Shown in pieces: positions 37,169 to 45,573 of a stretch of DNA of 64,000 nucleotides. The notes beneath the pieces were generated by a model, which had not been told where the DNA came from, made no database searches, and saw only the letters and a list, made by a program, of their open reading frames with translations. This DNA is from Paenibacillus oryzisoli. Lineage in GTDB: Bacteria > Bacillota > Bacilli > Paenibacillales > NBRC-103111. Location: contig NZ_LYPB01000047.1 in NCBI RefSeq assembly GCF_001653565.1, positions 62,001 through 126,000 of the forward strand, read 5' to 3'. A program made the position numbers and the translations under genes. Numbering within the stretch: position 1 is the first letter of the stretch; every line of letters begins with the position of its first letter.

Positions 37169-37742
37169 TAGATCGCAGTTCCTTTTCTAAATCTTTTATT
37201 TTCTTAGCGGCTACACCACCAATTATACAATGTCCTTCTTCAAAGCTCTTAGTTACGACTGCACCTGCACCAACTATGGTATAATTCCCTAACACCACAC
37301 CAGGTAGAATTACTACATTCATTCCTATCCAACAATGTTTACCAATAATAATATCTTTAGGTTCTTCATGTACATCTAAATCATATATATTGTGATTCTC
37401 AGTAATTAACCCAACGTTTGGAGCAATATATGTACCTTCTCCAATTACAATATTTCCGCCTTTCCAATTCTGAAAATAGCAGCCCATGTGTTGAAAATTA
37501 TTCAAATCATTTACATTAAAGAAAATTTTATCCGTTTTTCCGATTATGTTATTATGGGACACAGGAAATGGAACATGTCTATTCTTTCCTAGAAATTTTT
37601 GAAATAATAAACTTCTCCAGCACCATTTCCAACCTTCAATATTGTTATCAAACCAACGTCCTTTTAGAAATTCTTTTTTAAAAAATAAAGGCATAATCAA
37701 TTTTGAAAATAAAATAAATATCTTATGTATAAAAAACCTCAT
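37122..37742 (-). CDS. Left-handed beta-helix acetyltransferase (WcaF/CysE-like)
   Basis: A 206-residue acyltransferase with a hexapeptide-repeat region (about 90-180): IVIGEGTYIAPNVGLI, IIIGKHCWIGMNVVIL and LGNYTIVGAGAVVTK. The His in TENHNIYDLD is the likely catalytic base. It probably O-acetylates a sugar of the exopolysaccharide. It overlaps the flippase start. Confidence 0.85.
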   Translation of the reverse strand: MRFFIHKIFILFSKLIMPLFFKKEFLKGRWFDNNIEGWKWCWRSLLFQKFLGKNRHVPFPVSHNNIIGKTDKIFFNVNDLNNFQHMGCYFQNWKGGNIVIGEGTYIAPNVGLITENHNIYDLDVHEEPKDIIIGKHCWIGMNVVILPGVVLGNYTIVGAGAVVTKSFEEGHCIIGGVAAKKIKDLEKELRSNANKTEKGTARITVF

Positions 37743-37765
37743 ATTTTTACTTTATCCCCCATTAA

Positions 37766-39151
37766 CTAGTTCCTCTTAGCATTTCTGTTATACTTATAGT
37801 TAATTAAATTAACCATAACAGCAAATAGTAGTACCATAATCATGTCATATCTATTACGAAAGAATGAATCTAAATCAGCATATGGAACTATGATAAACAT
37901 AATTAGTGCTATTCTCAATGTAATGAAATAAAATTTATCTGAATGTAAATGATCAATCACTTCATCCGTTTTTTTACATATACCAGCCACGATTATAAAT
38001 ATTATCAATATACCTATAAAACCAAATTGTCTAATCCCTAAGGTTATTAAATCTGTTGGAATTCCACCTTGAATGTCAGTTCCTGAATAGTATTGTGTTA
38101 TATAGACATAACCTGATGTTACTTTCGTTAGACCGAAAACATTTAACACTGAGCTTGGAAAAATATTAATTATCCAAGTAAAATAATCCACACCCATTCT
38201 AAGTCCAAAGGCATCATTAATATGATGCACATTTAATAAATTTAGATATGGAAACGCAAATTCATTTAAAAATGAACCAAAATCAGTTGAGCTTTGTTTT
38301 ATATACCCATAACTAAGGTAGAAAAATAGATCATCAAGACGTTTAAGTAAAATAAAACCTATAATAGAATATACAAATATATATATAAATGGATGTTTAG
38401 ATTTTCTAAAAGCAAAATCTATAAAAAATGTTAGTCCAAAAAGTAATACTCCTAACCTTCCTGCATTAATAAAAAGAAGAAAAATACTTGCAAAAATTGA
38501 TATTAAGAGGATAACTAGAACACAAACGCTTCTTTTAATTCTTAATGCATAAACTAAGAAATAAGTTGAAGCAAGTGAACTAACCATTAATACTATTGCA
38601 AAAAGTCTATTTTGAGGTATTAAATATGAATTATCACTTCCATAAGCTCTTAACTGATCCCCCATTGCTAACGCATTAAGAATACCTCCAAGACTATTAG
38701 CTATAAGTAACTCACCAAACACACCAATTGTTAATGAAGAAACCCCCGCGAGAACTGCAAGCTTATATACTCTACTATTATCACTTATGTTTATTCTGTT
38801 TTCATTTTTAGAATTTCCTTTATCTTTACTATTTCGTTTTATATTAGATGTAAACCTTATACGATAAGCAATCATAAACACTGAATAAGCAATTACCGTA
38901 TAAGAAAATGCATAAAATATGTCATATGAATCACCTAAACTAATCCATAATATAAACCCCTTTAAACCTTTAGAATTTATGTCTATGAAGATCAGACTAA
39001 AAATTGGAATTAATATGTAATACAATATGAATGCTGCATGAAAAAATATGAATGCATTCAGAATTTTCTTATGCTTATACTCAGTAAACAGATTATAGAT
39101 CCCTATTATCAACAATACACTGTATAAAAATAATACTAGCCAAATTGCCAT
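37766..39151 (-). CDS. Wzy-like polysaccharide polymerase
   Basis: A 461-residue polytopic membrane protein with about twelve hydrophobic segments and one larger outer loop (about 270-370, with RLDDLFFYLSYGY and a GGIPTDLITLG motif). Its place between glycosyltransferases and flippase fits a repeat-unit polymerase. Wzy proteins have little sequence conservation, so the call rests on topology and context. TGGAG precedes the ATG. Confidence 0.75.
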   Translation of the reverse strand: MAIWLVLFLYSVLLIIGIYNLFTEYKHKKILNAFIFFHAAFILYYILIPIFSLIFIDINSKGLKGFILWISLGDSYDIFYAFSYTVIAYSVFMIAYRIRFTSNIKRNSKDKGNSKNENRINISDNSRVYKLAVLAGVSSLTIGVFGELLIANSLGGILNALAMGDQLRAYGSDNSYLIPQNRLFAIVLMVSSLASTYFLVYALRIKRSVCVLVILLISIFASIFLLFINAGRLGVLLFGLTFFIDFAFRKSKHPFIYIFVYSIIGFILLKRLDDLFFYLSYGYIKQSSTDFGSFLNEFAFPYLNLLNVHHINDAFGLRMGVDYFTWIINIFPSSVLNVFGLTKVTSGYVYITQYYSGTDIQGGIPTDLITLGIRQFGFIGILIIFIIVAGICKKTDEVIDHLHSDKFYFITLRIALIMFIIVPYADLDSFFRNRYDMIMVLLFAVMVNLINYKYNRNAKRN

Positions 39152-39178
39152 TAATTACACTCCAGTTTTAATAATTAC

Positions 39179-40351
39179 TTATGTGTTTATGCTAATAATT
39201 TTGTTTACAATGTTTTCTGGGCTGAAATCTTTCACCACAAATTTTGTGTTTTCAAATTCATCACTCTCAATTCGGGTGATTATCTCTTCGATTTGGTTCT
39301 TTTTATTATCTGTAAATATATAACGGCTGTATTTATTAAATGTTTTTATTAATGTTTCTTTTTGTCCATCAAGTATAAATAAAATCAACTTGTTTGTACC
39401 AGAATATTGATAAATTTTACCTGGGATTTGTGTGCCTGCAATATTACTTAAGTGAACTAATACATCACACTCCTTCTCAAATTCTTTAGTTTTCTCGAAT
39501 GATACTCTAGGGAAAACTTGAATTCGGTCTGTACAATCAATATTAATATCACTTAATCCACATATGATTAAATTATGTCTAGAATCATTTATTGCATTAT
39601 AGAGAGGTTTGATATCTCTTATTTTTGATGAATAATCACCACAATATAAAAAAGTTAATTTCCCTTTATCAATTTCTTTATTAGGATAAACTTCTTCCTT
39701 CACATATGGGATTGGTATATAATCCATCTTCATAGAATACTCCGGATATAATATTTTCTGTTCATTCATTGTTAAACTTGACACGTAGATTATTTTATTT
39801 GCAAACTCAAAGAGTTTTTTCTCTTCTTTTTTTATTTTTGAATTTAACAATTTATTGCTTCTAGTTATATCCGACAAAAATGGATCCCCCCAAATTTGAA
39901 TCCATGGAGTTTTATTTACTAGTCCTCTTTCAAACATTCTTCTAACAAAAAGATGTGACGACTTAGGGTCTGATGAAGAGATAATTAAATCATATTTATT
40001 ATCTGTTATTTCCAAATGATCCTTTGTTACATAGTCTACTATCCCTTTGAGATTGTCATAAATCTCAAAGAATTTCATTACATTATAGGCTAACTTTTTA
40101 AACGGTTGTATTGCTTTGAATTTCCTAGTGATTTTTGCAATATCTTGTATTCCACCCAATTTTAGATATCTTACATTTAAATTACTATAGGATAAACTAT
40201 GATCATAATTAGAATGATTTTTATCAAACTCAGTCGTAATAAGATCTACATTATGTCCTAATGTTAATAATCCCTCAATTGTCGCTCGGTTTCTGATTGA
40301 AGAAGATGTATTAATCTCTAAAGGTCTGGAAACTACATATAAAATTTTCAC
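39179..40351 (-). CDS. Glycosyltransferase (GT4-like)
   Basis: A 390-residue GT-B fold protein starting with GTG at 40351. AAGGAAGG lies about ten bases upstream. The N-terminal domain starts MKILYVVSRPLE, and the C-terminal domain has LTFLYCGDYSSK and a nucleotide-sugar region IAGTQIPGKIYQYSGTNK. The classical GT4 E-x7-E motif is degenerate, so the family assignment is less firm than for its neighbours. It adds one sugar of the repeat unit at the cytoplasmic face. Confidence 0.75.
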   Translation of the reverse strand: MKILYVVSRPLEINTSSSIRNRATIEGLLTLGHNVDLITTEFDKNHSNYDHSLSYSNLNVRYLKLGGIQDIAKITRKFKAIQPFKKLAYNVMKFFEIYDNLKGIVDYVTKDHLEITDNKYDLIISSSDPKSSHLFVRRMFERGLVNKTPWIQIWGDPFLSDITRSNKLLNSKIKKEEKKLFEFANKIIYVSSLTMNEQKILYPEYSMKMDYIPIPYVKEEVYPNKEIDKGKLTFLYCGDYSSKIRDIKPLYNAINDSRHNLIICGLSDINIDCTDRIQVFPRVSFEKTKEFEKECDVLVHLSNIAGTQIPGKIYQYSGTNKLILFILDGQKETLIKTFNKYSRYIFTDNKKNQIEEIITRIESDEFENTKFVVKDFSPENIVNKIISINT

Positions 40352-40412
40352 TTACAAATTACCTTCCTTTACATTAACAACGTAAGTCTAACGAATCTTC
40401 AATAAACCTTAT

Positions 40413-41534
40413 TTATATATTTCTGTAAATATTAATTAACCTTACTTCCATCTCATCCCAACTATATTTATCTCGGTACAGGTTCTTCATTTGGGTCGAA
40501 GCTTCACCCCACTCTTTTTTCCGCTCAACTAACTTCATTAGAGCCTTCTCAAGACTCTCTTGATTATAGTCAATTACCTCACCGAAACCATTTTTTTCTA
40601 TAATAGCATCCATACCTGTGTTCTTCGCCATAATTAACGGCTTACCTAACATTAATCCTTCGTAAAATTTATTAGGAGCTGCAAAATAATGATTAGGTAC
40701 ACTCGGATCATAAATCGCAGTCATTATATCACAACTACTCTCTAGCTCAAGTGTTTTATGGTATGGTAGCTTTCCATAGAAAATAATATTGCTAAATTCC
40801 AACGCTACTTTCTCCAAATAATTCTCATATTCCCCGAAACCACCAACGTGAAACTCATATTGAGGATTTTTTTTTACAATCTCCACTATTTCACGTATAA
40901 ATCTTCCTTCTCCAAGTATCCCAACATATACTATTTTTGTTATATTGGTTTCCAAATTTAATTGAAAACCATGTTCAATTCTAGCTGGTGTATTGTGTAT
41001 TACAGCTAACCGTTTAGGACTAGTCCCTTTAATTTGTTCTTGTCTTTTATCGGTACATATGATTACAGCATCCGCTTTATTTATTATGGCATGGTCTTGA
41101 TAAACAATATACTTTTTAAGTTTTTGAGGTACATTAAATGAATCTACGTAATAATCAAAAATATCATAGACCAACTTCTTCTTTACTGTCCTTGAAACTA
41201 TATTAGATATAAAAGCAGTATCGAAATCACAAGCATGAATAACATCATACCGATGTTTATTCTTGATCAACCAATTAAATACCCTTATTTGAAATTGAAA
41301 TAATGGCCAAAAGTTTTTTTGAACTCCACCACCATAAGAGGCTGGTATTCCGAAACGGTGGATTTTCACATTACCAAATTCTAAATTCAATTGAGAATCC
41401 TTTATAATATATTTTGAGCTTCGATCCCATGCGAGAATCTCAACATCGTGTCCTGCTTTAATAAGACTATTCACTTCTTTTTCCACTCTAGAATCAGGAT
41501 CGACAGGATTTGATCGTACAAATATAACTCTCAT
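40413..41534 (-). CDS. Glycosyltransferase family 4
   Basis: A 373-residue GT-B enzyme. It starts MRVIFVRSNPVDPDSRVEKE. The C-terminal nucleotide-sugar domain has KIVYVGILGEGRFI and YFAAPNKFYEGLMLGKPLI, where the Asn-Lys-Phe-Tyr-Glu block is the usual donor site. The upstream ribosome site is weak (AGAGTG). It is part of the AT-rich exopolysaccharide block. Confidence 0.85.
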   Translation of the reverse strand: MRVIFVRSNPVDPDSRVEKEVNSLIKAGHDVEILAWDRSSKYIIKDSQLNLEFGNVKIHRFGIPASYGGGVQKNFWPLFQFQIRVFNWLIKNKHRYDVIHACDFDTAFISNIVSRTVKKKLVYDIFDYYVDSFNVPQKLKKYIVYQDHAIINKADAVIICTDKRQEQIKGTSPKRLAVIHNTPARIEHGFQLNLETNITKIVYVGILGEGRFIREIVEIVKKNPQYEFHVGGFGEYENYLEKVALEFSNIIFYGKLPYHKTLELESSCDIMTAIYDPSVPNHYFAAPNKFYEGLMLGKPLIMAKNTGMDAIIEKNGFGEVIDYNQESLEKALMKLVERKKEWGEASTQMKNLYRDKYSWDEMEVRLINIYRNI

Positions 41535-41553
41535 TCGTAGACACTCTTTTCTT

Positions 41554-42657
41554 CTAAAGTGAACTATATATTTCTATCATTCTAGCTTTTACTTTACTTA
41601 TATCATATCTTTTCACTTCATCTTTATTCTTCACACTCATGACCTTACGTAACTTAGCATCTTCTATCAGTATTTGAATTGAATTAGCAAATCCATCAAT
41701 ATCATCAGGATTTAACAGATATCCCCCAATACCATTTTGTATTAAATCTATATTCCCTCGTATTTCAGATGCTATAACTGGTAAGCCTGCAGACATTGCT
41801 TCCATCACAGAAACAGGTAATCCTTCTTGATACGAAGGAAATACAAATATGTCAGATGCGACACAAATTTCCTTGATATCGTTTCTAAAACCTAGAAATC
41901 TGACTTTCTCTTGAATTCCCAAGGAAATAGTAAGCTCCTTTAAGTAGCTTTCCAAAACTCCTCTACCACATATTAAAAGCACAAAATTCTTTTTCTTTAC
42001 TTTCAATAAAGCTCTTATTAAAGTCTCATGATTCTTACGTTTAATAAGTTCACCTATTGAAAGTAATACCATTGTATTTTCTGATATCCCCAATTCCTCA
42101 CGCTTCATCTCTCTACTGACTGCATTTTCATTAAATAATTTTGTGCTCACGCCAATACCGGGAACATAATGTATTTGTCCTGCTTTAAATTTATTAGCAT
42201 TATTAAAATCTTCTTTATTAATAGTAATAAGATGATCTGTATGCCTCGCCAATAACTTTTCTACAGGGTAAAACATTGCCCAATTCACTAAACTTGCACC
42301 TTTATAAAAATGAAACCCATGAGCAGTATATAATACAGGGCAATTTCCTACAGCTTTCGCTGCTAGTCGTGCCAACACGCCTCCAATTGGTGAATGGCAG
42401 TGTATTGCATCAAACTTCTCAGATTTCAAGATATTTTTAAGTTGGCCATATGCTTTTAAATTTTTATATGAAAATGGTGAACGCTCAATATCAAAATGAT
42501 GTCGTATAATATCTAAAGTATCCAACCTTTCGTTTGCATCATTAAAATTTGCAGCAGCATGTATCTCATATCCTAATGATTTCAAAACTTCTATATTCCC
42601 TTGTTCAAACAAATAAAACTGTCTACTTACCGACGAAACAATAAGAATTTTCTTCAT
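41554..42657 (-). CDS. Glycosyltransferase family 4 (EpsD-like)
   Basis: A 367-residue retaining glycosyltransferase. The N-terminal domain has HCHSPIGGVLARLAAK and LYTAHGFHFYKG, typical of EpsD/PglA-type enzymes. The E-x7-E donor motif is in YQEGLPVSVMEAMSAGLPVIA. GGGGGA precedes the ATG. EpsD/PglA enzymes often add the second sugar onto a bacillosamine-type first sugar, which fits the dehydratase/aminotransferase genes upstream. That acceptor is inference. Confidence 0.9.
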   Translation of the reverse strand: MKKILIVSSVSRQFYLFEQGNIEVLKSLGYEIHAAANFNDANERLDTLDIIRHHFDIERSPFSYKNLKAYGQLKNILKSEKFDAIHCHSPIGGVLARLAAKAVGNCPVLYTAHGFHFYKGASLVNWAMFYPVEKLLARHTDHLITINKEDFNNANKFKAGQIHYVPGIGVSTKLFNENAVSREMKREELGISENTMVLLSIGELIKRKNHETLIRALLKVKKKNFVLLICGRGVLESYLKELTISLGIQEKVRFLGFRNDIKEICVASDIFVFPSYQEGLPVSVMEAMSAGLPVIASEIRGNIDLIQNGIGGYLLNPDDIDGFANSIQILIEDAKLRKVMSVKNKDEVKRYDISKVKARMIEIYSSL

Positions 42658-42905
42658 TTTTCCCCCAAACTAGCTACTTGCATCAATATTTTTACTTAAA
42701 CTAAGTAAACTAGCATTTATAAAGTAGTACACATTAATAATTCTAATCCATAACAAGTATAAATCACTTTGAAATCGCTATAGAATTTCTATGAACTTAA
42801 AAACTAGATACTTTAGAGCCTCTTATTTCTTTGCTAAAACAAAATACTCTGTTAGACGATAATCGTTTTTCGGATTAATTCTTCCAACCTACAATAATTT
42901 CATTT

Positions 42906-43625
42906 TTACATGTTCCACAAGTGAAACACTTGATGGCAACCAATTTGCTTACATCCGACTTTATAATAAAAGTTGATTGCTGCCATATTTCGAACCTGGG
43001 TACCGACTTTAATTTGTTTTATCCCACGTTGGTATGAAAACTGTTCAACCGCCTTAAACAATTCTGTGCCTATCCCACTCTTTGAACTAATCTTAGAAAC
43101 AGCAATAAGCTCTACCACACAACTATTTTCAAAATAGGAATGTAACAAAAATCCGTTTACTATATCACTCTTATCCTTTGATATTGCAAAATACTTCTCT
43201 GAGTTGCCAAAAGAATTTATTAACCATTGTCGATACACTTGATCACCGCTTCTTTTTGCTAACTCAGAATCCTCTGTAAATTTTGAAAACTGAAAATCTG
43301 CAATCTTGAGAATTTGATCATTCTTGTCAAGTGCTTGATGTATTACAATATTGGATGATACTGTATGAGATTCTTCTAATCTCTTCGCAAATTGTATATT
43401 CACATCTACTAAGTATGCTGAGGTGTATTTTCCAATTAGTTGAGCATTCACTGGCTCTGAATTTCTATTTTCAATAGAAACAAACTGATAGTCATTAAAT
43501 TTCCCATTTAATACATCCCATTCATCGATTGTTAGCGGCTTATGCAAGATGGCTTTTGCACTTGTAACACCGAAGAAATCTGTATCCCACTTTAAGTCAT
43601 TAAATGTTACTGCTCTTTCCACCAT
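42906..43625 (-). CDS. GNAT-family acetyltransferase (WecD-like)
   Basis: A 239-residue protein. The N-terminal part (KWDTDFFGVTSAKA) resembles WecD, which acetylates a 4-amino-dideoxysugar nucleotide. The C-terminal GNAT domain has VVELIAVSKISSKSGIGTEL (acetyl-CoA loop) and RNMAAINFYYKVG. I chose the ATG at 43625, 13 bases after the sugar-transferase stop; upstream Met codons overlap that gene. In context it probably N-acetylates the amino sugar made by the 44273 aminotransferase. Confidence 0.8.
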   Translation of the reverse strand: MVERAVTFNDLKWDTDFFGVTSAKAILHKPLTIDEWDVLNGKFNDYQFVSIENRNSEPVNAQLIGKYTSAYLVDVNIQFAKRLEESHTVSSNIVIHQALDKNDQILKIADFQFSKFTEDSELAKRSGDQVYRQWLINSFGNSEKYFAISKDKSDIVNGFLLHSYFENSCVVELIAVSKISSKSGIGTELFKAVEQFSYQRGIKQIKVGTQVRNMAAINFYYKVGCKQIGCHQVFHLWNM

Positions 43626-43638
43626 TGGCACCCCCACT

Positions 43639-44268
43639 TTACAAACCAACACCATTATTATCAACTGTTTTCACACTATTTTCTGTTACAAATACATCTT
43701 CACGTTTTATCACTGATACTGCAGTTTTAAAGAAAATTTTAATATCAAGCCACAAAGAGAAATGATCTACATAGTATATATCATTTTGAATACGTTCTTT
43801 CCATGGTATCGTATTCCTATAATAAGCTTGATTAAATCCAGTAACACCAGGTCTGATTTCTAACTTCCGATTTTCATTCCCCTCATATAGATCTCTATGT
43901 TCAGGCAAATCGGGTCTTGGTCCAATGATGCTCATATCCCCTTTGATTATATTTATCAATTGTGGTGATTCATCCAAGCTTGTCTTTCGAATAAACTTTC
44001 CAATCTTAGTTAATCTAGGATCATTCTCAGCATTGAATGTTGATCCATCAGCATTTCTTAAATCAGGTGCATTCATTCTCATGGAACGCAGCTTATACAT
44101 CATAAAAATTCTACCATTTTTACCAAGCCGAGGGGCATTATAATATATAGGTCCTTTATCTTCCAGATAAATTATTGGTCCGACTATAATCAAGATAACC
44201 ATTAGAATCGGCAACATAATTATTGCTAGTAAAACATCAAATACTCTTTTAAATATTATCCTATACAT
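43639..44268 (-). CDS. Undecaprenyl-phosphate sugar-phosphate transferase (PglC/EpsL-like)
   Basis: A 209-residue initiating phosphoglycosyl transferase of the small monotopic class. One N-terminal membrane helix (VFDVLLAIIMLPILMVILII) is followed by the catalytic domain with MYKLRSMR, DPRLTKIGKFIRKTSLDESPQ (Asp-Glu dyad) and IIGPRPDLPEHRDLY. It starts repeat-unit synthesis by moving a sugar phosphate onto the lipid carrier. It begins four bases after the aminotransferase stop, so the two are coupled. Size and motifs fit PglC-type enzymes acting on diNAc-bacillosamine. Confidence 0.9.
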   Translation of the reverse strand: MYRIIFKRVFDVLLAIIMLPILMVILIIVGPIIYLEDKGPIYYNAPRLGKNGRIFMMYKLRSMRMNAPDLRNADGSTFNAENDPRLTKIGKFIRKTSLDESPQLINIIKGDMSIIGPRPDLPEHRDLYEGNENRKLEIRPGVTGFNQAYYRNTIPWKERIQNDIYYVDHFSLWLDIKIFFKTAVSVIKREDVFVTENSVKTVDNNGVGL

Positions 44269-44272
44269 CCCG

Positions 44273-45514
44273 TTACCTCACTTGGATTTCATTTAGCAAA
44301 TTCTTCAAAGTACCGGTCACATAATCTATATCTTCTTTACTTAACAAAGTATGAAGAGGTAATGTAATCTCATTTTCATACATACTAAAGGCATTTGGAT
44401 AATCTTCTATATCAAAACCTAGATTCTTATAGGCAGTAAACATTGGTAATGGCTTATAATGAACATTACACACAATCCCAGCCTCAGCCATCCTTGTAAT
44501 AATCTCATTTCGCTCGACTACTCCTATTCCAGGTATTCTAGTTAAATAAAGATGTCCAGAAGATGAGAAGTTTTCGCCGTAATGAACTAATCTTTGAATC
44601 CTTAGCGGCAGCAACGCATTATCATACATTTCTATAATTTCTTTACGTTTATTCATTAGGCCATCGTATCTATTTAATTGAATCAACCCAAACCCTGCCA
44701 TAATGTCAGTCATATTACACTTATACGCAGGATAGATAATATCATATTCCCATGAGCCCTTTTGCGTTTTTGCAAGCGCGTCTTTAGATTGTCCGTGAAG
44801 ACTATATAGCATAAATTGCTTGTATAACCACTCATCATCTAAACCAATTCTATCTCGCCAAACAACCGCACCGCCTTCGGCAGTTGTCAAGTTTTTCACT
44901 GCATGAAAAGAGAAACAAGTAAAATCTGCAACGTTTCCGCATTTCAATCCATTTGCCTCAGCTCCAAAAGCATGTGCAGCATCAGACATCACTATCACTC
45001 TATCGAACAGCTTTTGAAATTCATTATTAGCTTTAAATAGCTCTTTCTTGCTTTCTAATACTTTATATATTGTTTTGTAATCACACATTTTCCCAGCTAA
45101 ATCAACAGGAATGATAGCTTTCGTTCTTTCTGTAATAGCATCAGCTAGCTTCTCATAGTCCATTTCATAAGAATCTGCCGCGTTATCTACCAACACAATC
45201 TTTGCACCCACGTGTTCAATAACCGAAGCAGTAGCAGTATAGGTGTAAGCTGTTGTAATTACCTCATCTCCAACACCGATTCCCAGAATTCGCAATGTAA
45301 GTTCCATTGCCGCTGTTGCAGAATTTAAGCAAACAGCTTTATTAGAACCAATATATTCTGCTATTTTCATCTCAAATAACTTTGTTCTTGGCCCAGTTGT
45401 AATCCAACCGGACTTCATTGTTTTAATTACTTCTTCAATTTCAGCATCTGTTATATCGGGTGGAGAGAAAGGAATATTTCTCATGTTAATATTAATCATA
45501 TTAGTGTTTGTCAT
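44273..45514 (-). CDS. DegT/DnrJ/EryC1 sugar aminotransferase (PglE/EpsN-like)
   Basis: A 413-residue PLP-dependent aminotransferase. Motifs are GWITTGPRTKLFE, NSATAAMEL, VMSDAAHAFGA and FSFHAVKNLTTAEGG with the PLP Lys. It would place an amino group on the 4-keto sugar made by the 45574 dehydratase. I chose the ATG at 45514, which has GAGGTGG five bases before it. An upstream ATG at 45535 lacks a ribosome site. Confidence 0.9.
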   Translation of the reverse strand: MTNTNMININMRNIPFSPPDITDAEIEEVIKTMKSGWITTGPRTKLFEMKIAEYIGSNKAVCLNSATAAMELTLRILGIGVGDEVITTAYTYTATASVIEHVGAKIVLVDNAADSYEMDYEKLADAITERTKAIIPVDLAGKMCDYKTIYKVLESKKELFKANNEFQKLFDRVIVMSDAAHAFGAEANGLKCGNVADFTCFSFHAVKNLTTAEGGAVVWRDRIGLDDEWLYKQFMLYSLHGQSKDALAKTQKGSWEYDIIYPAYKCNMTDIMAGFGLIQLNRYDGLMNKRKEIIEMYDNALLPLRIQRLVHYGENFSSSGHLYLTRIPGIGVVERNEIITRMAEAGIVCNVHYKPLPMFTAYKNLGFDIEDYPNAFSMYENEITLPLHTLLSKEDIDYVTGTLKNLLNEIQVR

Positions 45515-45573
45515 ATTTTCCACCTCATTAACCATACAATTTTTGTAATATCAAACTTACTACCGAAATCCCT

